A stretch of DNA of 64,000 nt from contig NZ_JASJUU010000003.1 of the NCBI RefSeq assembly GCF_030125375.1, positions 572,247 to 636,246 on the forward strand, written 5' to 3'. Made by a program: the position numbers and the translations under genes. Source of the DNA: Pseudoalteromonas umbrosa. Lineage in GTDB: Bacteria; Pseudomonadota; Gammaproteobacteria; Enterobacterales; Alteromonadaceae. The notes beneath the pieces are model-generated. The model searched no databases, was not told where the DNA came from, and saw only the letters and a program-made list of their open reading frames with translations. Shown here piece after piece: positions 54,209-63,993 of this stretch. Each line of letters begins with the position of its first letter. Position 1 is the stretch's first letter.

Positions 54209-56668
54209 TTAAAGTGCTTTCCAAACTTGAGCACGACCAGGCTCTTCACCTCTTGTCCACCATTTTGCTTCATATAGTGAACCGTTGTGAGTTACTTTGT
54301 CACCACCGACATACACTGTACCAGCATCCCAAGCAGGTGCACCTGCATCAACGTTAGTAATAGTTACATCGAATGACGCAGATGTTGTGTTAGTGCCATC
54401 TGATACATCTACTGTTACTGTTACCGTTGTATCTTGTGCAACATCACCTGCTGTTAGGGATACTGTTGATCCCTGACCTGAAACTGTGAGGCCAGCAGGC
54501 ACATTCCAAGTGTATGTAAGCGGGTCATTGTTAGGGTCAGTCGCAACAACAGATACATTTACCGATTGTGCTTCTTGTACTGTTACATTACTAATTGGTT
54601 GAACAACTGGAGCACCTGCAGGTACTTCAGCTTTAACCAATACTGATACTGTTTTTTCAGTAGTAGCATTCTGGTCATCAGTTACTGCAATAGTTAGCTG
54701 GTAAGTCGTATCAGTTGTTACAGATGGAGCTGTAATTCCAACAGTAGCAGTATTTGCCGAAGTGAGCGTTAACCCTTGAGCCGACCAAGCATATGTTAGA
54801 GCAGCACCCTCTGGGTCAGTTGCGTTTACAGTTAAGCTTGACGATTGGCCAGAGTTCAACGTTAGATTTGCATCTACGTTTACAACTGGAGCTCTGTTTA
54901 CTGGCATACCGCCTGTTAAACCATCATACATAGCATTTAGAATATCACCGTTATCTGCATCTACTTCCCAAGCGAATAAACCACCAAGGTTATGCAAGTT
55001 AACGTATTGACCTTTAGCTAGAACTGAGCGAGGGCTATCGTATGTAAGTAGTTTACCGCTTGATTTATTCCATACCCAAGCCGCTTCTGCTTGCTCATCA
55101 TAACCAACAGTAAATCCATTTAGACCGTTACCACCACCAACTAGATTTTTAGCAATGCCTTTATAATCCATGATGCCGTCCTCCCAGACTCCTTCGCTGG
55201 TGGAACCTTTATATTTACCGTTACCTGGCGCAGTCATGGGATTACCTGGAATGGTTGTATTTGAATCGTATACACCTTCCCAGCCACGTCCGTACATTGC
55301 AGCACCAACTACGATTTTCTTAGAGTTTACACCTTGTGCAAGCAGTGCTTTTACTGCGTTATCAAGTGTATAAGCTGGCCCTTTTCTTGGCTCACCATTA
55401 TCATCTAGACCTGTACCATCACACTCACCTTGGCTTAGGTGTGAGCCACAGTAAATGCCTGTTTGGTGACCTGTTACATTATTCCAACCACCATAGAAAT
55501 CGTAAGTCATTGCAAAGATATAATCCATGTACTGCTGAGCAACTTGATAGTCTACATCTTCGATTTTATCGTATCCTGAGCCAATTGCTGATGTTAGCTC
55601 ATATTTACGACCTGTTTCAGCTTCTAATTCATCAAGCATAACTCTAAGTTCTTGCATTAATGCGATATATGCAGGGCCGTCATTTACCGGATCTCCAAGA
55701 CCTGGATTTGGACCATCACCACCAGGGAATTCCCAATCGATATCAACGCCGTCATAGAATTTCCAAGTTTTAAGGAATTGCTTCATTGAAGCAACAAATG
55801 TGTCCCTGTTAGCTTTTGTTGTAAAACCATGGAATGGGTCTGATAAAGTCCAGCCACCTACTGAAGGTAAAATTTTCAGGTCAGGATAACGCTGTTTAAG
55901 CGCCATTAACTGCGCATAAGTACCACGAATTGGGTCGTTGTTATCAGTACCCGGTAATGTTTTTTGAACTGCTGCCCAAGGGTCGTGAATAACAACTTCA
56001 TAATCTTGTGAATCAGCACACGCTTTTTGTAATGCGCGCCAGCTATTACCATTCTCAATTTCTTTAAGAGATTCGTTTGCACCACAAATTGGAATGAATC
56101 CATAAAGCAGGTGAGAAAGATTGTGCGCTGGAATATTAGATACGTCGAAGTCACGGCCATATATGCCCCACTCTACAAAGTAAGCACCTGTAACCATTCC
56201 AGGGATAGTGCCATTATTTGCATTATTTGGATCTACATCCATTGTAAGAGGCTGCAAGTGACCGCCATCTGTATCTGCAATTACAATTGGTTTACCAGCA
56301 CTTTTAGCACACCCTGTTGCATCACAGATTTCTAGATAAAGTGTATGACGACCAGATTTTGTATATGGAAACGAGACTGTTCCACCTTTTGTGCCTGCTG
56401 CTAGTGGTCCCTGATTTACCACTTGGTTATCGAAGTACACCTTGTAACTGTCACCACCGGTGCCACTCCATGAGTTCCACTTAATATTTACTGTAACGAC
56501 ATCTTTAGCTTGAACAATCTGTTTATAAGAACCATTTCCTTCTAAATTAACGTCTACAAATGAGTATGTTTGTGGTTCCCAACTGATTTGTGGTGCTGAA
56601 GGTGCGGCCATTAATCCAGTAGACATTAATGCCAATCCTATTGCTGCAGTTAAATTATTAATCTTCAT
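54209..56668 (-). CDS. chiA: GH18 chitinase, ChiA-like with C-terminal CBM5/12
   Basis: An 819-residue secreted chitinase. Signal peptide residues 1-21; an N-terminal ChiA-type immunoglobulin-like domain (about 22-135, ISWEPQTYSFVDVNLEGNGS); GH18 barrel about 160-590 with the motif DGVDIDWEFPG, catalytic acid Glu313, preceded by SVGGWTLSDPFHGF; two PKD/cadherin-like modules (about 600-775); and a CBM5/12 module (VYVGGDKVTHNGSLYEAKWW and TRGEEPGRAQVWKAL). Serratia ChiA-type enzymes are processive exochitinases. Last gene of the three-gene chitin cluster. Confidence 0.94.
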   Translation of the reverse strand: MKINNLTAAIGLALMSTGLMAAPSAPQISWEPQTYSFVDVNLEGNGSYKQIVQAKDVVTVNIKWNSWSGTGGDSYKVYFDNQVVNQGPLAAGTKGGTVSFPYTKSGRHTLYLEICDATGCAKSAGKPIVIADTDGGHLQPLTMDVDPNNANNGTIPGMVTGAYFVEWGIYGRDFDVSNIPAHNLSHLLYGFIPICGANESLKEIENGNSWRALQKACADSQDYEVVIHDPWAAVQKTLPGTDNNDPIRGTYAQLMALKQRYPDLKILPSVGGWTLSDPFHGFTTKANRDTFVASMKQFLKTWKFYDGVDIDWEFPGGDGPNPGLGDPVNDGPAYIALMQELRVMLDELEAETGRKYELTSAIGSGYDKIEDVDYQVAQQYMDYIFAMTYDFYGGWNNVTGHQTGIYCGSHLSQGECDGTGLDDNGEPRKGPAYTLDNAVKALLAQGVNSKKIVVGAAMYGRGWEGVYDSNTTIPGNPMTAPGNGKYKGSTSEGVWEDGIMDYKGIAKNLVGGGNGLNGFTVGYDEQAEAAWVWNKSSGKLLTYDSPRSVLAKGQYVNLHNLGGLFAWEVDADNGDILNAMYDGLTGGMPVNRAPVVNVDANLTLNSGQSSSLTVNATDPEGAALTYAWSAQGLTLTSANTATVGITAPSVTTDTTYQLTIAVTDDQNATTEKTVSVLVKAEVPAGAPVVQPISNVTVQEAQSVNVSVVATDPNNDPLTYTWNVPAGLTVSGQGSTVSLTAGDVAQDTTVTVTVDVSDGTNTTSASFDVTITNVDAGAPAWDAGTVYVGGDKVTHNGSLYEAKWWTRGEEPGRAQVWKAL

Positions 56669-56736
56669 TACTATCTCAACCTTATTTTACATGTTATATC
56701 CAAACCCCAAATAATTTGGAGTGACCTTTACATCTT

Positions 56737-58170
56737 TTAAATCTTTTTCCAAACTTGCGTAGTGCCAGGCTCTTCGCCTCTATTCCACCATTTTGCTTCG
56801 TAATCAGTACCCTTATGACTAACTTTATCGCCAGCAACGTATGTTTTTGATTTATTCCATGGCTGTAGTGTACTTACGACATTTTTAACGGTAATTTCGG
56901 CTGTCGTGGAAGATGAAAGCTCTCCGTCTGACACATTTACGCTAACCGTGTAATTTGTATCTTGAGTTACGTCAGCGGCGGCTAGATTAATAGTTGCCCC
57001 AGTGCCTGTGTAAGTCAGGCCATTGGGTACATTCCATGTATATGTTAGATCCATGGTATCTGTATCAAATGCATGAACATGTAACTGAACTTCAGTTAAT
57101 TCGTTCATAATAATCGGGTCAGGTTTGTGTACAGTTGGCGGTGTATTCGGTTGTTTAACCTGTACTGTTAGATTGTATGTGTTTGCTGCATCAGCGACAT
57201 AAACTTCGTTCGTTAAGAGATTATTTTTATCGAAGCTAATATTGCCAGCGACATCTTTCACGCCAACTTGTATATCTGTTGCATAATTAGTGTTGAGAAT
57301 TGTTGCTAGTTCTTCATGCCAGGTTGTTAGGTTTGTAGTTGTGATTTTTAATGATTGCTTAACAAGTTCTTGCCCGGTGCCATTGAATACACGCGCCCAA
57401 ACAGTATCTCCTGCATTTGCATCTTGGCCTTGCTTGACAAAAAAGCCTGCTGAATACCAATTAACAGGTTGAGAATCTGACGTAATATTTATGTCAGAAC
57501 AGTTATAAAAGCCCTCACCAGCAACGTCATTTCGCTGCCATCTGGTATAAAGTATTGCGCGTCCAGTTCTATCTTGAGGGATATTGATTGTCATTTCATA
57601 GAATTTTTTACCATCAGGGTCTGTCACAAAGTTGATGTTTCCAACTTCTGAGATCAATTGTAAATCAGCCCAGTTTAAAATATCTGTTTCTGTATTAAAC
57701 GTAGGGTTTGATAAGTAAAATTTCCAAAAACTAGGATTATGCGGCGTTGTTGCTCTGAAACGTATAGCTAGATCACCATTGGCATTTGGTTTTACATCTG
57801 TTGTTTGCCAATCTTTATGTGGTAAGTTCATTCCTCTTTTTTCATTTGAACCAGCTGCACACAATGTTCCATCAGGTATGGTTGCTTCAACTGCTGCTTG
57901 ATTATTGTAGTCAGCTATTAGTGCGGCAAACTCATGTTCTTGAACAAACTGAACATATCCAGATTCTAAAAAGGCCGCTCTACATGCTAAATTTGGTATG
58001 TTTGTACCGTCGTCTGGCCACCAGTAGCCACCTTGTGCTTCACATATTGATTGTCTTGCCTTAGGGAAATCCATAAAACCATGTGCTGAAGCATTAATTG
58101 CGTGTAATGTTAAATACGCCGTACAAACAACTGAAATTGATGTTAAAGCCTTTCTTTTTATAGTGTTCAT
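56737..58170 (-). CDS. AA10 lytic polysaccharide monooxygenase with CBM5/12
   Basis: The start chosen is the ATG at 58170 behind AAGGTGAG; an upstream GTG at 58179 is less likely. The signal peptide ends at residue 29, leaving His30 as the mature N-terminus (HGFMDFPKARQSICEAQGGY), needed for the copper histidine brace; the second His is in TTPHNPSFWKFYLS. An AA10 domain (to about 205) is followed by a GbpA-like strand-rich region, a PKD-like module and a C-terminal CBM5/12 (YVAGDKVSHKGTDYEAKWWN and RGEEPGTTQVWKKI). It oxidatively cleaves crystalline chitin and helps both chitinases. Confidence 0.93.
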   Translation of the reverse strand: MNTIKRKALTSISVVCTAYLTLHAINASAHGFMDFPKARQSICEAQGGYWWPDDGTNIPNLACRAAFLESGYVQFVQEHEFAALIADYNNQAAVEATIPDGTLCAAGSNEKRGMNLPHKDWQTTDVKPNANGDLAIRFRATTPHNPSFWKFYLSNPTFNTETDILNWADLQLISEVGNINFVTDPDGKKFYEMTINIPQDRTGRAILYTRWQRNDVAGEGFYNCSDINITSDSQPVNWYSAGFFVKQGQDANAGDTVWARVFNGTGQELVKQSLKITTTNLTTWHEELATILNTNYATDIQVGVKDVAGNISFDKNNLLTNEVYVADAANTYNLTVQVKQPNTPPTVHKPDPIIMNELTEVQLHVHAFDTDTMDLTYTWNVPNGLTYTGTGATINLAAADVTQDTNYTVSVNVSDGELSSSTTAEITVKNVVSTLQPWNKSKTYVAGDKVSHKGTDYEAKWWNRGEEPGTTQVWKKI

Positions 58171-58223
58171 TTCGCTCACCTTGATGACTACATGCTAATT
58201 TAATTTGTTTTAGGTTTGTATTT

Positions 58224-58242
58224 GGGGGAGGAGCCCTCCCCC
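58224..58242 (-). other. GC-rich intercistronic hairpin in the chitin cluster
   Basis: GGGGGAGG and CCTCCCCC form a perfect 8-bp stem around AGC between the upstream chitinase gene and the LPMO gene. No T run follows on the minus strand, so it is unlikely to terminate. It may protect or process the upstream chitinase mRNA or partially attenuate downstream expression. Confidence 0.6.
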
Positions 58243-58250
58243 TTACTTAG

Positions 58251-61200
58251 TTAAAGTGAACAGACTTTTTGATAATCTGAACTTGTCGATGGTTGTTTGT
58301 TACTCCACCATTTAGCCTTGTATACGCCCTTCCCATCGATGATTAGGTCACCTTGACCGGCATGTGTGCCTCTTGGGAAAGTTGGATATACAGGTATTTC
58401 AGCAATGGGAGTACCTTCACAGTGTGTAATTGGGCCACCATTACCATCACCTGGCTTAGCAGCTGGTAACGTTGGTTGCTCAAATTTGAACGCGTAACGT
58501 TTACCATCTTTTTCGGCTGTGAAGTTAACAGGTCCAGTTACAGGCATGTAGTACATGACCTGAGCACCTACTGACTCGCCCGGAGCAAATGATTTTGGTT
58601 GATTACCCCAATCATCAATTAGTGTTATTGAAAACCTATGGAAGTCGCCATCAAATCCGCCAATGTTATCCCCAGCTGCATTTGAATTGTCTACATCTAC
58701 TGCCATAACAAGCTTTTCTTGTGCATTCCAATTTGATTTAAATATCGGTGAAGTAGATACTGGTACATCAAATGAAATCTTCGCACCTGACAAATCAATA
58801 CTTGAATTGTTGGTAAAGGTAAACGTTGGTGCTATAGGGTAATTTGCATCTCCAACTGGGAAGTTCTTCGCTTCAAAAGTAACATCTACTTGTTCAGTTG
58901 GTACTTGGAATGCAACATCCCCGCGGTGGATATCATATTGAGCTCCTGACTGCTTGAACTTGTTATAGGCAAGCGTTGTCATACTTGAGCCCATGAAGTA
59001 CTCACCTTTCGCTTGGTCATAATCAAAGTCGCCAGCGAGTTCCCAGAACATTATGCCGCCTAAGCCTTTGTTGATGACGTAGTCTACTTTGGTTCCCATC
59101 GATTCTTCGTCTTCAATAGATAAGAATACTTTCTTTTGAGCATTCCATAGCCATGGTGCTACGGCAACGCTGTCATAATGACGCGCGTAAGTACCCGTTA
59201 ATTGGTCATCTGGGTCAGTATCTGGTGTTAAGCCATAATCAGATAAGTAGCTTGGCATTACACCGTTTTGTAGGTTTTTAGCATGCCAAAGTGGGTTTGA
59301 CCCTGCAGGCATCTCGAGTCCAGCATCGTTCTTATCATGCCATAAATTGTCTATACCAAGTGCACCATTACCACATTTGTTTTTCTCGCCAACACCAGTA
59401 CCTGGAGCACAGTCAGCTTGGTTTGGTAGTGCTGCTTGGCCCCATAAACCATTAGTGCCACCCTGAACATCTTTAAAGCCGCGAGTATAGTAAGGAATAC
59501 CTATGTTAATACGACCAGCTGACAACCCACCTTGGAAATACTTTACTGCCCAATCAGTATTTAGGTAACCGATACCACCAAAGTTCTTTTCTGTGTATAC
59601 ATTCCAAGCGATTAGTTCAGAATCCAAACCTGTGTCATATAGCGCTGCGTTATGGCCTACATGAGAGTTCCAAGCACCATGTAAGTCATAAGACATAATA
59701 TTTACGTAATCTAGGTATTTTGTTACTTGGAACGTCTCCATGCCACGTAACAGATAACCAGAAGAAGGTGATGCAATGGTCAACATATAGTGAACACCAT
59801 CTTGCTGACCAGCTTTGTCTAACTCTTCACGCAAGCGTTTCATTAAAACTTGATAAGATGCATTTAATCCAGCGCGTCTGGCATTTGAAATAGGGAAATC
59901 GTCAGGGTGACCAGAGTCTTTCATTGAAGAAGGGTATTCATAATCAATGTCTACGCCATCGAAACCATATTTGCGAATGAATTCTACAGAGCTTGCAACA
60001 AATGTTTCAATACCTGCATTGTTCACAGAGCCATCGGCATTGGTTGTCATTGTGTAAAAGCCACCGCTATTTACACGTGAACCATCAGGGCCAAAGAAAC
60101 CACCAGTTTCTGCCCAGCCGCCAACACTAATCAAAGTTTTTACGTCTGGGTATTGCTTTTTATATTTATTTAGAAGGTTAAAATGTCCTTTGTAAGGCAA
60201 TGTAGGGTCAAGCTCTGCACCTGCTACACCAGGCCATTCCATATTGGTTGCAGGGTTACCTGCTGCATTTGGGTCGCCTATTGAAACTTTGTTAGCTGCA
60301 TCAACGTGTGCGAATGCATAGTTAATGTGCGTAATTTTGTCCCAAGGAATATCATTTACAAGATAAGATGGTTGTCCATTTGCGCCGTTGCGCCAGCTAG
60401 TAAAGTAGCCTATGACACGCCGAGGGTGGTCTGCACCCATGAGTTCTCTACCATTTGCATCATAGATTGTACAGTAAGGCGTATTTACTCCTGGTGTTTG
60501 ATATAGGCCGTCAGGTTTACAAGCATCTCTATCACCTGGGTTCTGTGCACCTACTTGAAGTTGTGTGCTAATACTGGTGCTAGCGTTTTCATTGTCAGTT
60601 ACTGTTAACGTAAAGTTGTATGTCCCATCGGCTTCTGCAACCCAAGTGTGCTCTGTTGCTGTGCCGTTAGTGCTCAATACTTCTGTTCCATTTACAGCGA
60701 AACTGAGTTTACTAAGAGAGCCATCAGCATCAGTACCAGAAAGCGAAAATACAACGCTACTTCCAACAACTAATTCAACTGGCTTAGATTTAATATTAAG
60801 TGTGGCAACAGGAGCTTCATTTACGGGCGTAGAAGTTTTAACAATTAGCTGGTTGGATAGAATGTTTGAAGCTTCGTTTTTGTCATCGAATGCTTTTGCA
60901 CTAACTTGATATTGTCCTGGTTGACCAGCCGTCCAAGTGACATCAAATATATCGGCAACACCTGAATTGTCTGTAGCTATTAAGTTATTGTCAACATAAA
61001 ATTCCACTCGGTTTACGCTTCCGTCAACGTCAACCGCTTTAACGCTTATGGCAACGCTGTCATTTTCTGCAAATTCAGAACCTGTTGTAGGTTTTAACTG
61101 ACTGATAACTGGTGGATTATTAACGCCTGTTCCACTGCAATCACCTAGTTTTTTCCACTCTTGGTTTGGTCCTGAGTTTAGTGCAGGTTCTGAACGTGTC

Positions 61201-61379
61201 CACCATTTTGCTTCGTACGCACTGTTGTTTTGTACTACTTGATTACCGCCTACGTAAGTAGACCCGCTTTGCCAATCTGAGATTCCAGTACAGTCATAAG
61301 CATTTGCATACGTTGTACTTATTGCAATTGCTATAGAGCTTAACTTGAGAGCATTTACTATATGATTTCTCATTTTCAT
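58251..61379 (-). CDS. GH18 chitinase, multidomain with N- and C-terminal CBMs
   Basis: Start ATG at 61379, behind GGTGATAAA; a frame extends upstream to 61415 but lacks a better ribosome site. Of 1042 residues, the signal peptide covers about 1-26, followed by an N-terminal CBM5/12 (WQSGSTYVGGNQVVQNNSAY), two Ig/cadherin-like modules, a GH18 barrel about 310-810 with FDGVDIDYEYPSS, catalytic Glu481, and TLISVGGWAETGGFFGPDG, a strand-rich domain, and a final CBM-like motif (GDLIIDGKGVYKAKWWSNKQ). The GH18 fold with Y at the DxDYE motif differs from ChiA, suggesting a different mode of attack. First gene of the cluster. Confidence 0.94.
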   Translation of the reverse strand: MKMRNHIVNALKLSSIAIAISTTYANAYDCTGISDWQSGSTYVGGNQVVQNNSAYEAKWWTRSEPALNSGPNQEWKKLGDCSGTGVNNPPVISQLKPTTGSEFAENDSVAISVKAVDVDGSVNRVEFYVDNNLIATDNSGVADIFDVTWTAGQPGQYQVSAKAFDDKNEASNILSNQLIVKTSTPVNEAPVATLNIKSKPVELVVGSSVVFSLSGTDADGSLSKLSFAVNGTEVLSTNGTATEHTWVAEADGTYNFTLTVTDNENASTSISTQLQVGAQNPGDRDACKPDGLYQTPGVNTPYCTIYDANGRELMGADHPRRVIGYFTSWRNGANGQPSYLVNDIPWDKITHINYAFAHVDAANKVSIGDPNAAGNPATNMEWPGVAGAELDPTLPYKGHFNLLNKYKKQYPDVKTLISVGGWAETGGFFGPDGSRVNSGGFYTMTTNADGSVNNAGIETFVASSVEFIRKYGFDGVDIDYEYPSSMKDSGHPDDFPISNARRAGLNASYQVLMKRLREELDKAGQQDGVHYMLTIASPSSGYLLRGMETFQVTKYLDYVNIMSYDLHGAWNSHVGHNAALYDTGLDSELIAWNVYTEKNFGGIGYLNTDWAVKYFQGGLSAGRINIGIPYYTRGFKDVQGGTNGLWGQAALPNQADCAPGTGVGEKNKCGNGALGIDNLWHDKNDAGLEMPAGSNPLWHAKNLQNGVMPSYLSDYGLTPDTDPDDQLTGTYARHYDSVAVAPWLWNAQKKVFLSIEDEESMGTKVDYVINKGLGGIMFWELAGDFDYDQAKGEYFMGSSMTTLAYNKFKQSGAQYDIHRGDVAFQVPTEQVDVTFEAKNFPVGDANYPIAPTFTFTNNSSIDLSGAKISFDVPVSTSPIFKSNWNAQEKLVMAVDVDNSNAAGDNIGGFDGDFHRFSITLIDDWGNQPKSFAPGESVGAQVMYYMPVTGPVNFTAEKDGKRYAFKFEQPTLPAAKPGDGNGGPITHCEGTPIAEIPVYPTFPRGTHAGQGDLIIDGKGVYKAKWWSNKQPSTSSDYQKVCSL

Positions 61380-61877
61380 TTTATCACCAACCTTTACATT
61401 AATTGTGATTAACATTTGTTAAATAAACCTAACATAGAAATTAAACACGTCAATGTCGCGCTGGTTAAAAAATAACCTTCACTGGTTTCCTTTTAGCACT
61501 TATGTATGGGTTTTTTAATGATGATATGAATAAATCTAATTTTTGTTGGTAAATCTAACGTATGAATCCAATTCATCTCTTTTTTAGGTAAAATTTAATA
61601 CTATTGCATATATAACAGTTGCTTAATGAAATTATGTGTCTGAACTGGGTCTAAATGTAAACTTTCGCATAAAAAAAAGTTATCTGAAAGTTTACGTCGG
61701 CGTAAACTTAATTGGGTTATAAGTTATACTTATTGGTTATATTAATTAATGATTAAATCTTTCAGAATTTGATTTGAAGCAGTGAAAAATAGAATTTTTT
61801 TTCTTCAAACTCATTAGTGAGTTTCGACTTAAGTCTAATATAAAGATCAAAAATAAGTTTGAAGACAGATGCTTAGT
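61380..61877. other. Promoter region of the chitin cluster
   Basis: About 500 bases with no gene. It contains the palindrome AAGTTTACG-TCGG-CGTAAACTT at 61688 and a third copy of GTAAACTT at 61657, roughly 280-330 bases before the chitinase start. The rest is AT-rich with no defined promoter. Confidence 0.55.
61688..61709. promoter_or_regulatory. Palindrome upstream of the chitin cluster
   Basis: AAGTTTACG and CGTAAACTT flank TCGG, a perfect 9-4-9 inverted repeat. The same half-site GTAAACTT recurs at 61657-61664, 31 bases further toward the chitinase genes. This is a candidate operator for a sugar-responsive repressor, or for the divergently placed, convergent-ending H-NOX kinase gene's terminator region. 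Confidence 0.5.
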
Positions 61878-62828
61878 TTAATGTACTAGGGGGATTTTAA
61901 TTGATACTGTTACGCCAGAATCAATATTATTGTCTATTGATACTGTGCCAAGGTGGTTCGAAATGATGCCGTATACAACTGCTAGTCCCATTCCTGTACC
62001 CTCACCGAGTGGTTTTGTAGAATAGAATGGGTCAAACACGCGATTAATAACTTGAGGATCTACGCCTTGACCGTTGTCTTGGATTTCAATTAATGCATTT
62101 TCTCCTTCTTGTCTTGCCCTTATATTGATCATCGGGGAAAAAGATTGGTCATCACTTCTCTTTGATTCACAAGACTGTGCAGCATTGACCAAAATATTGA
62201 TTAATGCCTGAGTTAAATTTGGTTTATTACCTGTAATAATTAATTCAGGTTCGCAATCTATAGTTACATGTAATTGCTTTAACTTATTTTCTAGAAGTTG
62301 AGTAGTTTGTTCAATTATCTCAAGAGCTTCAAACTCTAGAATACTCTCAGCTGTTGGCTTTGCAAAATCCAATAGGTTTGCGACGATTTTGCTGATTCTG
62401 CCACAGCCCTCCTTACAGTCATCAGTAATGTCATTTATATCTTGAATTAAATCTGCAATTGAAATATTTTGCTGCAGCTTAGCTATAGCACTTGAGAATT
62501 CACTGAGATCAACTTCGCTATTTATAAGCTTTGAACTCAAACTTAAGTATTCATTTATATCATCAGTATACTCAGCCAAGGTGTCTAGGTTACATGTTAA
62601 ATAAGCCAGAGGGTTGTTGATTTCATGAGCTACACCTGCAGAAAGTGTCCCTAACGTGGCCATTTTTTCAGATTGAACGACTGCAACCTGCTGCCTTTGA
62701 AGAATCTCTATTTTCTTTTCAAGTTCTATGTTTAGAGCATACAACTTACTTGTTTTTTCTTCTAATAACTCTTCTAGTTCATCGCGGGCTTGTTTCTCCC
62801 GCATGTATGCTTTGTAATAATTCTGCAT
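61878..62828 (-). CDS. H-NOX-associated histidine kinase
   Basis: A 316-residue soluble kinase starting at the ATG at 62828, two bases after the H-NOX stop and behind GGATAATT; an upstream frame extension overlaps H-NOX. A coiled coil (MREKQARDELEELLEEKTSK) leads to HisKA with GTLSAGVAHEINNPLAYL (His68) and HATPase with LINILVNAAQSCES, IEIQDNGQGVDPQV and GEGTGMGLAVVYGI. The architecture fits HnoK-type kinases inhibited by NO-bound H-NOX. No response regulator lies within the window. Confidence 0.92.
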   Translation of the reverse strand: MQNYYKAYMREKQARDELEELLEEKTSKLYALNIELEKKIEILQRQQVAVVQSEKMATLGTLSAGVAHEINNPLAYLTCNLDTLAEYTDDINEYLSLSSKLINSEVDLSEFSSAIAKLQQNISIADLIQDINDITDDCKEGCGRISKIVANLLDFAKPTAESILEFEALEIIEQTTQLLENKLKQLHVTIDCEPELIITGNKPNLTQALINILVNAAQSCESKRSDDQSFSPMINIRARQEGENALIEIQDNGQGVDPQVINRVFDPFYSTKPLGEGTGMGLAVVYGIISNHLGTVSIDNNIDSGVTVSIKIPLVH

Positions 62829-62830
62829 AA

Positions 62831-63370
62831 TTATCCATGTGTTATAATTAACGTGCAATAAGGGTCTGAGCGGTGAGTACAAGTAGTATGCTCTATTGTT
62901 ACTGATTCATTAAAATGCTCTGCACATCCATAAATTAACCCTTCGGCGCAAAAGCACAATTGTCTCGGTGAATTATAAATGAGTTCAATTGTGTTTGGGT
63001 CTATTACTGTGGCACTGATTGTCGGTAAGTTAGGTTCTTCATATAGTTTTTGAACTTCATTATGAATTACGTCGTCTATCGATATTATTAATTTATCAAA
63101 GCTTGTAAACTCTTTCACGATTGCTGGGTGTTTTTTTGCTAAAAATGTGAATAAATAGGTACCAAAAGCTTTTAGTGTTTGCTCCATATTTAAACCTAAT
63201 GCATTTGCCACACTGGTAGCGATAGCTAGCAGCTCTTCATCAGGGTATGAACGAGCACTAATATATACACGATCTTCTGGACAGTGTTGTTCTAACAGAT
63301 CCTCCCAAAGATCCATACCTTTTTGTTCGATTACAAGTTCTTCCAAGCATCTGAAGATCAAACCTTTCAT
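62831..63370 (-). CDS. H-NOX haem-based NO sensor
   Basis: A 179-residue protein of the haem NO-binding family. The proximal haem ligand is His103 (DDVIHNEVQKLY) and the haem-propionate motif is Y132-N-S134-P-R136. A zinc site is suggested by Cys139, His161, Cys164 and Cys172, at the positions reported for zinc-bound H-NOX proteins of Shewanella. It should bind NO and control the kinase encoded just downstream. Its start overlaps the upstream gene by 4 bases. H-NOX circuits in marine bacteria affect biofilm and communal behaviour. Confidence 0.95.
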   Translation of the reverse strand: MKGLIFRCLEELVIEQKGMDLWEDLLEQHCPEDRVYISARSYPDEELLAIATSVANALGLNMEQTLKAFGTYLFTFLAKKHPAIVKEFTSFDKLIISIDDVIHNEVQKLYEEPNLPTISATVIDPNTIELIYNSPRQLCFCAEGLIYGCAEHFNESVTIEHTTCTHRSDPYCTLIITHG

Positions 63371-63993
63371 AAAAGTTCCTCTTTAGTTTGAGAATTGATA
63401 GCTGACTTTCTTGAGTATGATTTTAAACAGTTAATTGTCGATTCGCTTGAATCAAGAATGTCCGATACTATAAATTCATTATTTGAACCTATGTTGAGTG
63501 CGATAGCTCTGCATATGAGATCGCTCTCACATTCTGTGTTATTTGAAAAGATAAGGTTTCTTTGCGACAAAATTTTTGCGTCTAAGCCCCAAATAGATGC
63601 AAAGTGATCATATAATCTAGGTTCATAGTTCTTTCTATATTCTCTTTCTATGTATATTCTAATTAAATCATTTAGACATAGGCTATATATATATTGAAAT
63701 ACATTCTCACATTCGCTGAGCTGTAAATTATTCCTCTTTGCAAACATGAAAGCTTTAACGCCCAATAAATAGTATTTCTCTATTATTTTTCTTACACTAC
63801 AAGCGGATAGTCCGCAGATCAGCTGTTCCATAAATTGACTACAAATTATTGTAATCTCATAGCCTGCCTCTTTTATGCTAGATTTCAGGCGTGTATCCAG
63901 TACAACTTTATCAACAAGGCTATCTAGGTGTTTGACCAATAAACCTATGTTATTTAAATCTGTATTATCTCGTTTCTTTTGAAATTTTATCAA
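63367..63993 (-). CDS. Unrecognised protein coupled to H-NOX (5' end may be outside window)
   Basis: At least 208 residues, possibly starting with TTG at 63993, but the frame stays open to the window edge and no ATG occurs near the start, so the true start may lie outside. The product is helical and hydrophilic with several Cys and no signal peptide or clear membrane helix (KKRDNTDLNNIGLLVKHLDS, SACSVRKIIEKYYLLGVKAF, ECESDLICRAIALNIGSNNE). No family recognised. Its stop overlaps the H-NOX start by 4 bases (ATGA), so it is made together with the NO sensor. Confidence 0.6.
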   Translation of the reverse strand: MIKFQKKRDNTDLNNIGLLVKHLDSLVDKVVLDTRLKSSIKEAGYEITIICSQFMEQLICGLSACSVRKIIEKYYLLGVKAFMFAKRNNLQLSECENVFQYIYSLCLNDLIRIYIEREYRKNYEPRLYDHFASIWGLDAKILSQRNLIFSNNTECESDLICRAIALNIGSNNEFIVSDILDSSESTINCLKSYSRKSAINSQTKEELL

